Shown here piece after piece: positions 41,516 to 48,147 of a stretch of DNA of 48,147 nt. Each line of letters begins with the position of its first letter. Position 1 is the stretch's first letter. This stretch comes from Kiritimatiellia bacterium (GTDB taxonomy: Bacteria > Verrucomicrobiota > Kiritimatiellia > RFP12 > UBA1067). The position numbers and the translations under genes were made by a program. The stretch spans positions 1 through 48,147 of the forward strand of contig JAFXEU010000054.1 of assembly GCA_017520845.1 (NCBI GenBank), in the 5' to 3' direction. The notes beneath the pieces were generated by a model. The model was not told the origin of the DNA. It made no database searches and saw only the letters and a list, made by a program, of their open reading frames with translations.

Positions 41516-41961
41516 AGTTGAAGAAAGGTTTTACACTCCTTGAAGTTATCTTAGCCTCGGTGATTCTGGGGCTGGGGCTGGGAGCTATACTTTTTTCCGT
41601 TTCAACGTCTCAGAAAATGATTTTGGGTTCAACGTATTATGAGACGGTTCAGGAGGTCATGGATCTCGGTGAGATGGCCTACCCTCTCGGCGAGGTGAAA
41701 GAGGTGGACGATATAGATGTCGGAGAAACGAAGGCGACGGAACTGTGGGAACTAATTTCGAAGGAGCGTCTCACATCGGCCCAGGAGGATAAATTCTACG
41801 GGTATACATGGGAGCGCGAGTGCATAAACAAGCACGACGATGAGGATGTCAAAAGGCTCGGCGGTTTATATCGGGTGAAAATAACGGTCAGGTGGGGCGA
41901 CAGATATCGTGGTCACGGCGAGAGCGAAAGCTACTTTACGTTCTGGAGGAAGAAAGAATGA
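41512..41961 (+). CDS. Minor pseudopilin, GspI-like
   Basis: 149 aa. The start is a TTG at 41512 overlapping the stop of the previous gene (ATTGA); another TTG at 41518 is possible. KKG/FTLLEVILASVILGLGLG is a class III prepilin signal with Glu at +5, and the LLEVxxAxxIL pattern is that of GspI. The rest is short and beta-rich, ending VRWGDRYRGHGESESYFTFW. It would be part of the pseudopilus tip complex with the I, J and K type subunits. Its stop overlaps the next ATG. Confidence 0.75.
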   Translation: MKLKKGFTLLEVILASVILGLGLGAILFSVSTSQKMILGSTYYETVQEVMDLGEMAYPLGEVKEVDDIDVGETKATELWELISKERLTSAQEDKFYGYTWERECINKHDDEDVKRLGGLYRVKITVRWGDRYRGHGESESYFTFWRKKE

Positions 41962-42788
41962 ACCGTAAAGGCTTTACCATGATCGAAATGATGGTGGCGA
42001 TAGTGATATCGGCCACGGTTACGGCTCTCGCGGTCATGACGTTCAGCGCCGTAAGTTCGGCGTGGACCAAATCGACGGAGTACGTCGACGGTCATCAGCG
42101 TTCCGATTACGCTCTCAACCAGGTCGTCGCGGGGCTTAAGAGCATGTATTATCCGCATAACGGAGAGCAGGACGCCAAATACGGTTTTGTTTTGACCGAT
42201 AACGGAAACGGAGAAAATCCCGACGACTCCGACGTGATTGAATGGGCAAAGACGGGACATGCGATCGTCGGCGGACTTGACGCCTCGGCGGATACGGTCC
42301 ACAGGGTTCAGGTCATGGTGCTCGAGGAGGGCAACAACGATTATCGCGACACGATAGAGGTTACGGGGCTTTACGCCAGACTGTGTCCCGATCCCGCGTT
42401 GCGCCCGAGTACGGAAAAAGACGGCAGAGAAGTCGATTATTCCTTCGCCAACAGCGAAATGTATCAGCCGGTTCTCGTCGTCGACGGGATTGTCGGAATG
42501 AACTGCCGAGTGATGGAAAGCCCCGAGGACGGCAAGGAGTCCAGAAACGACAAAAATCTGTTCAAGGACGAGTGGGCTAAGTCAAATTCCGTTCCGTACA
42601 AGGTTGAACTTACGTTTTGGGTGAGGGATCCCGAGGCCAAAAGCTACAGAACCAACACGGCTCCGATGATGCGCATCGTCCGTATTCCGATTTACGAGCA
42701 GAGTCAGGACGGGGCGAGTCTTCCGGAAGACGAGGCGAAGGGTAAAGGCAAGGGCGGCACCAGAAGGAGAGGAGGCTCTTCGAGATGA
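41958..42788 (+). CDS. Minor pseudopilin, GspJ-like
   Basis: 276 aa. ATG 41958 overlaps the preceding stop (ATGA) and is preceded by GGAGGAAGAAAG; a longer frame from 41892 is unlikely because it would hide the prepilin signal. RKG/FTMIEMMVAIVISATVTA with Glu at +5. The body has the pattern of GspJ (YALNQVVAGLKSMYY, VELTFWVRDPEAKSYRTNT, MMRIVRIPIYE). The end is a low-complexity Gly/Lys/Arg tail. Part of the tip complex with the neighbours. Confidence 0.75.
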   Translation: MNRKGFTMIEMMVAIVISATVTALAVMTFSAVSSAWTKSTEYVDGHQRSDYALNQVVAGLKSMYYPHNGEQDAKYGFVLTDNGNGENPDDSDVIEWAKTGHAIVGGLDASADTVHRVQVMVLEEGNNDYRDTIEVTGLYARLCPDPALRPSTEKDGREVDYSFANSEMYQPVLVVDGIVGMNCRVMESPEDGKESRNDKNLFKDEWAKSNSVPYKVELTFWVRDPEAKSYRTNTAPMMRIVRIPIYEQSQDGASLPEDEAKGKGKGGTRRRGGSSR

Positions 42789-44047
42789 AACGCGCCAGCG
42801 CTCTTATATTCGCGTTATGGACGATCGCGGTACTGTCGATCATGGCGCTCGCTTTCGCGTATGAGGCGCGTCAGCACATGGGCATCAATCTTTATGTGCA
42901 GGAACGCAACAGGGTCGCCCATCTGATCGACGCCGGTAAGATTCTTGCGGAGGTCGTTTTGACGAGCTACAAGGATGTGGCGGACTGGAGCGAAGAGCAG
43001 AACGACGAGATCGACAAGCTTCTGGAGGAAGACGTGTGGTTTCTGGAAAAGCAGACCCTGAAATCCAGTTCCAAGTGCACTATAGGCCCCGTTTTTCTGG
43101 ATGAGGACAATCCGGAATCCTCTCTTGTCACGGTGGAGATCGAGACGGCGAATTCAGGAGAAGACGGCGTCATAAACATCAACGAACTGTATTCGGGCTC
43201 CGGCGAGTCGGGAGACTCGAAGTACATGGAGCGCTGGTGGATGATATTTCAGATTCACGGAATACCCGAAGAGCTCGATACGCCTAAAGACGGCCGTATA
43301 AATCTGTGGAATGTTCTTATCGCTTCGTGGAACGACTGGCGCGACAGCGATGATAGCGTAACGACGATCGACGGCGAGGAATGCGGAGCCGAGAACGAGT
43401 GGTACGAGGAGGAGGAAGAGGAGCTTGAAGGAAAGGCCGAGGAGATCGATGAGCTCAGACGCCGCCCGAGGCAGGGGCCCATTCCGGACATCAAGGAGCT
43501 TCAGTATGTAAGAGGCTTCAGGGATTATCCGGCCGTCCTGACGGGAGGCGTGATCAATCCGTGGGAAGAGGACGAAAAAAACCAGATTACCGTAAAAGGC
43601 ATAATGGGTCTTTTTTCGACGGACGGCTCCAATAAAATAAATATCAATACCGTTAAAAGCGTAGAGGCTCTGATGACGGTTCCGGGAATCTACGACGACC
43701 CGAGCAACGACCCCGAAGAATGTGAACTTGAGGCCAGAGAGGTCGCCGAAGCGATAATGGCGGCTATGAAGGAAAAGCCAGAGGATCGCGAAGTCGACGA
43801 GTCCCTGACATCGTGGCCCTTTAAGGATTGGGACGATATGATCCGCCGTCTTGACGATTCCAACAGTACGGTCGACTCTTCCGATATCGGGAGCGACGCG
43901 AAAAACTACATAACGTTCTCGCCCGGCGAGAACAGCGTTTTCAAGATCAGGATCACGGCGGAGTCGATGGGTATGTCACGCTCCGTCACGGCTGAAGGAT
44001 ATGTCAACGACAAGACGATAAGATACGTGAAGTGGAGCGAGCAGTAG
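42785..44047 (+). CDS. gspK: Type II secretion minor pseudopilin GspK
   Basis: 420 aa. Overlaps the previous stop (ATGA). The N terminus MKRASALIFALWTIAVLSIM is a short-leader prepilin helix of the GspK kind, which lacks the +5 Glu. The large body contains the GspK helical domain (KININTVKSVEALMTVPGI, like the NINTA..LxxLPGI helix-hairpin region) and a C-terminal strand set (SVFKIRITAESMGMSRSVTAEGYV). Unusually acidic central stretches (EEEEEELEGKAEEIDEL) may bind calcium. It caps the pseudopilus tip. Last of the five pseudopilin genes; 1 bp before rluD-like. Confidence 0.82.
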   Translation: MKRASALIFALWTIAVLSIMALAFAYEARQHMGINLYVQERNRVAHLIDAGKILAEVVLTSYKDVADWSEEQNDEIDKLLEEDVWFLEKQTLKSSSKCTIGPVFLDEDNPESSLVTVEIETANSGEDGVININELYSGSGESGDSKYMERWWMIFQIHGIPEELDTPKDGRINLWNVLIASWNDWRDSDDSVTTIDGEECGAENEWYEEEEEELEGKAEEIDELRRRPRQGPIPDIKELQYVRGFRDYPAVLTGGVINPWEEDEKNQITVKGIMGLFSTDGSNKININTVKSVEALMTVPGIYDDPSNDPEECELEAREVAEAIMAAMKEKPEDREVDESLTSWPFKDWDDMIRRLDDSNSTVDSSDIGSDAKNYITFSPGENSVFKIRITAESMGMSRSVTAEGYVNDKTIRYVKWSEQ

Positions 44048-44048
44048 A

Positions 44049-44945
44049 ATGGCGCGTCTCGATAAAATTCTTCTGGATCGCAATCCGGATTTTTCGCGCT
44101 CCCGCATCGAGGGCCTTATCAAGGGCGGTTTCGTGAAGGTCAATTCCGTCGTCGCCGAGAAAGCCGGGATGAAGGTCGACGAGACCGACGTCATCGAGAT
44201 GGAAATTCCGCCGCCCGTTCCGGCGATGCCGGAGCCCGAGGACATACCGCTGGATGTCGTTTACGAAGATTCCGACATGCTTGTCGTGAACAAGGCTCCG
44301 GGTATGGTGGTCCATCCGGCTCCCGGCCATTTCACGGGAACCTTGGTTAACGCGCTCCTTTACCATTGTCCGGATCTCTCGGGGATAGGCGGCGTCGCCC
44401 GTCCCGGCATCGTCCACCGGCTCGATCAGGATACGTCCGGACTGATTGTCGTCGCGAAGTCCCAGAAGGCGATGGAGAATCTCGTCAAGGCGTTCGCCTC
44501 CCACAAGCATATCGAAAAGACCTATATTGCCGTCTGTCACGGACGTCCTCGTCTTGATTCGGGGCGGATTGAAAATCTCATCGGCCGCCATCCCGTCGAC
44601 CGCAAACGCATGGCGATAGTTCAGCGCAACGGAAAATCCGCCATTACAAACTGGAAGGTGCTCAGCACTCCCTCCGAGTCGCGGGAGAAGGGGTATTCTC
44701 TGATAGAGTGCAGGATCGAGACGGGGCGTACGCATCAGATACGCGTTCATATGGCTTCTCTCGGAACTCCCGTCATCGGCGATAGGCAGTACGGGAAGCA
44801 GGCGTTGGATAAGCGTCTTCCCGTCGTGCCCGCGCGCCAGATGCTTCACGCGTGGCGGCTTACGCTCTGGCATCCCGTCGAGTCGCGCCAGATGACTTTT
44901 ACGGCGCCGATCCCTACCGACATGTCCGTTTACGGCGATCTTTGA
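44049..44945 (+). CDS. RluD-family 23S rRNA pseudouridine synthase
   Basis: 298 aa. An S4 RNA-binding domain (about 3-60: LDKILLDRNPDFSRSRIEGLIKGG without the usual longer N terminus) is followed by the catalytic domain with VVNKAPGMVVHPAPGH and HRLDQDTSGLIVVAKS, where D in HRLD is the nucleophile, then ETGRTHQIRVHMASLG and VIGDRQYG. It isomerises uridines in 23S rRNA helix 69 (RluD) or acts on a related site (RluA/RluC), which cannot be told apart by eye. It directly follows gspK and shares its 3' end with a strong hairpin. Confidence 0.9.
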   Translation: MARLDKILLDRNPDFSRSRIEGLIKGGFVKVNSVVAEKAGMKVDETDVIEMEIPPPVPAMPEPEDIPLDVVYEDSDMLVVNKAPGMVVHPAPGHFTGTLVNALLYHCPDLSGIGGVARPGIVHRLDQDTSGLIVVAKSQKAMENLVKAFASHKHIEKTYIAVCHGRPRLDSGRIENLIGRHPVDRKRMAIVQRNGKSAITNWKVLSTPSESREKGYSLIECRIETGRTHQIRVHMASLGTPVIGDRQYGKQALDKRLPVVPARQMLHAWRLTLWHPVESRQMTFTAPIPTDMSVYGDL

Positions 44946-44959
44946 GATTGCCGTAAACG
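44927..44959. terminator. Shared hairpin between convergent rluD-like and GH92 genes
   Basis: A 14-bp stem (44927-44940 with 44946-44959, one wobble) with the 5-base loop TTTGA. The stem and loop overlap the last codons of the pseudouridine synthase gene. There is no T-run on either side, so it is a candidate bidirectional 3' end. Confidence 0.55.
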
Positions 44960-44962
44960 TGG

Positions 44963-47107
44963 TTATTCGAAAATAAGTTCGCCGCCGGCGAGTATGTCGG
45001 CGTGGGAGATTTTCATCTCTTTAAGTTCTTTCCCGTTGAGAAAGACCTTGTCGTCCGCTTTCACCTCTCCGCCGGGATTCTTCGCGATCACGGTGAACGT
45101 TTTTCCGTTCGTGAGTCTCAAAGTCGTTTTGGGCACTTGGGGTGCTCCGAGAACGTATTCGCCGCCGCATGGATTGACGGGATAGAAGCCCATTGTCGAG
45201 AAAATATACCACGCGCTCATCTGTCCGCCGTCCTCGTTGCCGCAGATTCCGTCGGGAGTAGCCCTGTATAAAGTTTCGCAGATCCGTTTGGCGAGTTTCG
45301 CGGTTTTGTCGCGCCGCCCGGCCATCGTATAGAGATAGATGATGTGATGGCTCGGCTCGTTGCCGTGCGCGTACTGGCCGATAAGGCCCGTAACGTCGAG
45401 AACATCTCCCGTTTTTTCCGCCGAAGCCTCAAGGCTGAAAAGCGTGTCGAGCTTTTCGACGAACTTTTCGTGGCTTCCCGCCATTTCGATGAGGGCGGGA
45501 ACATCCTGCATGACATGGAAAGTGTATTGCCATGAGTTGCCTTCGCAGAAGTCGCCGGCCAGTTTTACGGGGCTGAATTTTTCGCGCCATTCGCCGTTTT
45601 TGTTTTTGCCGCGCGCAAAGCCGCAGCTGAAGTCGACGACGTTGCGCCAGCGTTCGGCGCGTTTAGCGAAAAGTTCCGCGTCGTCTTTGCGCCCGAGACT
45701 TTTCGCCATCTGCGCCGCGCACCAGTCGTCGTACGCCGCTTCCATCGTGCGAGAAACGCTCGAACGTTTTATTATGTCGTAAGGATAGTAGCCGTATTTG
45801 TCGTAAACGTCCCAGTTTTCGCGGCGGCGCTCCTTGTGTTTTACGGTGAGCGTTTCCCTGATCTGATCAAATGTCGAGTTCCAATAGGTTAAATCGCTCT
45901 TCGACAGTTCATGTCTGCGCTTTAAGAACCAGTCCACGATGATCGGCACGGAGTGCGTCCCGATCATGCACTGCGTTTCGTATCCCCAAAGAGAAAACTG
46001 CGGCAGGTAGCCGGTAATTCTCCCCTGTTCGCGCATAGATTCGATAAAATCGTCGAAGCGTTCCGCGTCAATGATCGTCATGAGCGGCGCGGCGGCGCGG
46101 AAAGTGTCCCACGTTCCGAATGTCGTGTAGAACTTTTTCGCGCCGACGTCTGAGACGAGGTGCGGTTGAAGATGGTGGTGATAAAGGGCCGTGTACCAGA
46201 TTTTCTTCTGCTCTTCGGAGCCTTCGATTTCGGCGCGGCGGAAAATTTCTTCCCAGGCGTTTTTCGCTTTGGAGCGCACAAGATCGAAATCCCACCCGGG
46301 AATTTCGCTTTCGAGATTACGCTGAGCGTCCTCAATCGTGTTGCGCGAAAGGGCGAGCTTTAGAAGAAGTTCCTTTTCGCCGCCCAAATCAAAGGTAAAT
46401 ACGAGCCTTTTACCTTTTTCGGATTTGTGACGCTTCGGGAGCTCTTTAAGTGAAGCGTATGCGCGGTTGAATTTTACGGAGAAGGCGACATCCCGCTCGG
46501 TCCAGCTTTTTGTGCGCCTTGTCGCGGTAAAGCCCGAGCGGTCGTCGCACGGCGAGTATGACATCTGAAGGACGTATTCTTCGGGCTTGTAATATTTGGG
46601 ATGGGCGATGACTCCCCACTGCATGTCGACAAGAAGATTTACGACGCCGCCCGCAGGAGCCGTGATTCTGTAGATCGCGCTCCGGCCCTGGACGGTGGTT
46701 TCGACGCGGATGCGCGAGGCGGCAAGAGTCGTCGCGTAGTATCCCGGCTTTGCGACTTCTGCCGATTTGTCGACTTTTACGGGATACTCGCCTAATTCGC
46801 CGACGAACGGAAGAAGAAGCATGTCTCCCAAATCCGTACATCCTCCTCCGCTGAAGTGCGTCTGGGAGAAGCCGTAGACGACATTGTCCTCATGCCGGTA
46901 GCCTCCGCAGTAATCCCAGCTGTAGTTTCCGGAGTCGGGCGATGCCTGAATCATTCCGAACGGCACGGCCGCGCCCGGGTAATTGTGACCGTTCGCCGAT
47001 GTCCCGATGAACGGATCGGCATAATCTGAGAGCGAGCCGGCGATATTCGCATATAGTGCGTGTAAAAAGGAAATGCCGGCAAAGGTCAATATGATTTTTT
47101 TGTTCAT
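44963..47107 (-). CDS. GH92-family alpha-mannosidase, exported
   Basis: 714 aa from the ATG at 47107. That start gives a signal peptide (1-20, KKIILTFAGISFLHALYA) and stands 7 nt after an extended -10, fitting a leaderless mRNA; a frame from 47152 would add 15 unlikely residues. The N-terminal beta domain opens with DPFIGTSANGHNYPGAAVPFG, split here by known family variation; the catalytic (alpha/alpha)6 domain carries FGTWDTFRAAAPLM and CGNEDGGQMSAWYIFSTMGF, the GH92 signatures with the catalytic acid and base region. Characterised members are calcium-dependent exo-alpha-mannosidases trimming N-glycans or yeast mannan. It stands alone, convergent with the rluD-like gene. Confidence 0.9.
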   Translation of the reverse strand: MNKKIILTFAGISFLHALYANIAGSLSDYADPFIGTSANGHNYPGAAVPFGMIQASPDSGNYSWDYCGGYRHEDNVVYGFSQTHFSGGGCTDLGDMLLLPFVGELGEYPVKVDKSAEVAKPGYYATTLAASRIRVETTVQGRSAIYRITAPAGGVVNLLVDMQWGVIAHPKYYKPEEYVLQMSYSPCDDRSGFTATRRTKSWTERDVAFSVKFNRAYASLKELPKRHKSEKGKRLVFTFDLGGEKELLLKLALSRNTIEDAQRNLESEIPGWDFDLVRSKAKNAWEEIFRRAEIEGSEEQKKIWYTALYHHHLQPHLVSDVGAKKFYTTFGTWDTFRAAAPLMTIIDAERFDDFIESMREQGRITGYLPQFSLWGYETQCMIGTHSVPIIVDWFLKRRHELSKSDLTYWNSTFDQIRETLTVKHKERRRENWDVYDKYGYYPYDIIKRSSVSRTMEAAYDDWCAAQMAKSLGRKDDAELFAKRAERWRNVVDFSCGFARGKNKNGEWREKFSPVKLAGDFCEGNSWQYTFHVMQDVPALIEMAGSHEKFVEKLDTLFSLEASAEKTGDVLDVTGLIGQYAHGNEPSHHIIYLYTMAGRRDKTAKLAKRICETLYRATPDGICGNEDGGQMSAWYIFSTMGFYPVNPCGGEYVLGAPQVPKTTLRLTNGKTFTVIAKNPGGEVKADDKVFLNGKELKEMKISHADILAGGELIFE

Positions 47108-47114
47108 TGGAGAG

Positions 47115-47120
47115 ATTTTA
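47115..47120 (-). promoter_or_regulatory. Extended -10 of the GH92 gene (leaderless type)
   Basis: The minus strand reads TATGCTAAAAT, then 7 nt, then ATG at 47107. Confidence 0.55.
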
Positions 47121-47143
47121 GCATATTTATCCATATAAAATCC

Positions 47144-47192
47144 ATTCCCCATTCCCCGTTCCCCATTTCCCGTTCCCCGTTCTCCATTCCCA
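47144..47192 (+). repeat. Tandem heptamer repeat, seven units
   Basis: Units ATTCCCC, ATTCCCC, GTTCCCC, ATTTCCC, GTTCCCC, GTTCTCC, ATTCCCA. It lies between the divergent GH92 and methyltransferase promoters. Confidence 0.8.
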
Positions 47193-47208
47193 ACCTTCCG
47201 CTAAATTA

Positions 47209-47217
47209 TGGTATAAT
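47209..47217 (+). promoter_or_regulatory. Extended -10 promoter of the methyltransferase leader
   Basis: TGGTATAAT, with TATAAT at 47212-47217; no clear -35. The transcript should begin near 47224. Confidence 0.6.
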
Positions 47218-47222
47218 AATTG

Positions 47223-47378
47223 CATCTTGCGAGGGAGCTTGAAAAGAGTTTTCTTGTGGGGTTATAGGTCGGTGAACTGACGGGCGACAAATGCCTGATC
47301 CACCCCCGACTGCATTAGAATTTGTTGCATACTGCAACGCTGTTGTTCCCTGGAACGTAGGAAATTTCAAGCAAGACG
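47223..47378 (+). ncRNA. Structured leader RNA of unknown class
   Basis: GCTTGAAA (47237-47244) pairs with TTTCAAGC (47365-47372), and TCTT near the 5' end can extend this with AAGA. Inside the closing stem are GTTGCA-TAC-TGCAAC (47324-47338), GTTCC-CT-GGAAC (47345-47356) and a GTGG/CCAC-closed arm around 47256-47315. I see no match to 6S, SRP, RNase P, tmRNA, group I intron or the common riboswitch cores that I can recall. It ends just before the competing hairpins at 47389-47474. About 300 nt separate the promoter from the start codon, which is unusually long. Confidence 0.45.
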
Positions 47379-47388
47379 ACGTGTTAGC

Positions 47389-47479
47389 AGAGGTGTGCCA
47401 TACCTTGGCACGCCTCTTCACGTTTCTTGTTGGGCTTCCTACGGCCTCAGGGAAGATGTGATAGAGGCTGTGCCTTTTT
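47389..47479 (+). terminator. Terminator with competing antiterminator hairpin
   Basis: Segment A (47389-47400) pairs fully, with one G-U, with segment B (47406-47417). B can instead pair with segment C (47463-47474: AGAGGCTGTGCC) with one bulge, and C is followed by T5 (47475-47479). A:B and B:C exclude each other, as in attenuators. Confidence 0.6.
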
Positions 47480-47524
47480 CATGTTCTGACTTCGTTGCAA
47501 TTAAAGCGCGAAGGAAAACGGAAC

Positions 47525-48147
47525 ATGGCGAACAAGAATCTTTCACAGGCTAAGAATGCGAAGAATGATGAGTTCTATACGCAATATGCCGATATTCAAG
47601 CTGAGGTAAACGCGTATCTCGACTATAATCCCGATACTTTTCGGGATAAGACGGTTCTTTTGCCTTGCGATGATCCGGAGTGGAGTAATTTTACGCGGTT
47701 TTTCGCGCAGAACTTTCAGCGCTTCGGCTTAAAGAAGTTGATCTCGACGAGTTACGCGGCGGATTCAAAAAACTTTAAGACTGTTTATCAGCCGACTCTT
47801 TTTGAAGAAGAAAGTCCGCAGTTTGATAAGAAGAAAACGAAGGTGCGCGGCAAAATATTTGTGCTCGATCATGACGCGAATAAAAACGGCAAGATAGATA
47901 TTGAGGATTTGGAGTGGAAGTATCTTGAAGGCGATGGAGACTTTAGAAGCGAGGAAGTTAAGCGATTGAGAGACGAGGCGGATATAATCGTTACCAATCC
48001 TCCGTTTTCGCTTTTTAGAGAGTTCTTGGCGTGGATTTTGGAAAGTGATTTTAACCGTGTAGAACGTGTAGATCGTGTAGAAGTGAGAGGGGAGAATTTT
48101 GGCCGCAAAGAAAGTGTAGAGGGAATCGTTTTTGACAAGATTAACAA
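47525..48147 (+). CDS. EcoRI-type DNA adenine methyltransferase, 5' part (cut by window end)
   Basis: 207 complete codons and still open at the last base. AAGGA at 47511-47515 suits the ATG at 47525. The start NLSQAKNAKNDEFYTQYADI, then LPCDDPEWSNFTRFF and the catalytic IIVTNPPFSLFREF (motif IV, NPPF) identify an M.EcoRI-type enzyme that methylates adenine at N6. A variable segment near the end contains three 9-base repeats encoding RVERVDRVE. The 3' part is missing; the fragment at 1-360 would continue it after a short gap. The gene is expressed from the long structured leader, which may meter methyltransferase dose. The neighbouring restriction gene is not seen here. Confidence 0.85.
   Translation, partial: MANKNLSQAKNAKNDEFYTQYADIQAEVNAYLDYNPDTFRDKTVLLPCDDPEWSNFTRFFAQNFQRFGLKKLISTSYAADSKNFKTVYQPTLFEEESPQFDKKKTKVRGKIFVLDHDANKNGKIDIEDLEWKYLEGDGDFRSEEVKRLRDEADIIVTNPPFSLFREFLAWILESDFNRVERVDRVEVRGENFGRKESVEGIVFDKIN

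Noticed and set aside
47223..47420. Leader RNA considered as 6S, SRP, tmRNA or RNase P RNA
   Set aside because: The conserved core sequences of these RNAs are not present. It is reported as a structured RNA of unknown class.
47206..47421. 71-residue open frame on the minus strand over the leader RNA
   Set aside because: It lies opposite a strong promoter and hairpins, has no ribosome binding site and no protein-like pattern.
1..48147. The carbohydrate island as a Bacteroidetes-type polysaccharide utilisation locus
   Set aside because: No SusC, SusD, hybrid two-component regulator or TonB-dependent receptor gene is present. The enzymes are scattered under separate promoters.
1..48147. Plasmid or phage identity of the whole window
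   Set aside because: There are no replication, partition, capsid or terminase genes, and it contains hom, lysC, asd, rsgA and a KDO transferase. Circularity remains open only because of the matching ends.

Overview
The window looks like a contig from a Gram-negative member of the PVC superphylum, most likely Kiritimatiellota/Verrucomicrobiota living on complex glycans in a gut-like habitat. The evidence is a KDO transferase (LPS), a run of type II secretion pseudopilins, a Minf_1886-family protein, many secreted glycoside hydrolases without SusC/SusD partners, and Tat-type signal peptides. This is inferred from gene families; no rRNA or other marker is present, and I found no tRNA gene or CRISPR array.

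Layout. 1-844: wreck of a restriction-modification unit (3' part of an EcoRI-type adenine methyltransferase run into a DUF262 start, then an HNH end). 872-4884: three secreted or envelope proteins, one a metzincin-like metalloprotease. 4990-7368 (minus): GH116-like enzyme; 7516-8268: ZIP metal transporter. 8366-10782 (minus): NarL-type response regulator and sensor kinase. 10887-30185: GC-rich carbohydrate island with two related clan GH-A enzymes plus a shrunken relative, a serine hydrolase, GH97, a double beta-helix/PKD protein, a GH39-like enzyme, a second beta-helix protein, a Tat-exported flavoprotein, an alpha/alpha-barrel protein and GH28. 30366-44945: more ordinary chromosome with an SGNH hydrolase, the aspartate-family genes hom, lysC and asd, a Minf_1886 protein, RsgA, a NeuD-like acyltransferase, a KdtA-TPR fusion, a thioredoxin-like protein, pseudopilins GspG/H/I/J/K and RluD. 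44963-47107 (minus): GH92. 47108-48147: heptamer repeats, a structured leader RNA and the 5' part of another EcoRI-type methyltransferase cut by the window end.

Regulation is the most unusual part. Six genes or operons of the carbohydrate island are preceded by a hairpin-forming element, a C-run, TAATTTGA (or a close variant) and a G-run, always 21-23 bp upstream of an extended -10 (TGN-TANNNT), with no recognisable -35. The C-run varies from 5 to 14. A 300-bp segment carrying this element plus a Tat signal peptide has been duplicated, so the second copy now drives and exports an unrelated enzyme. Five other genes have the extended -10 only 6-7 nt before the ATG and are probably leaderless. 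Two leaders (GH97 and the right-hand methyltransferase) contain intrinsic terminators with competing hairpins.

The two window ends lie in the same type of methyltransferase gene, with only a short stretch missing between them. Either the contig closes on itself, or it is bounded by two copies of one repeat.
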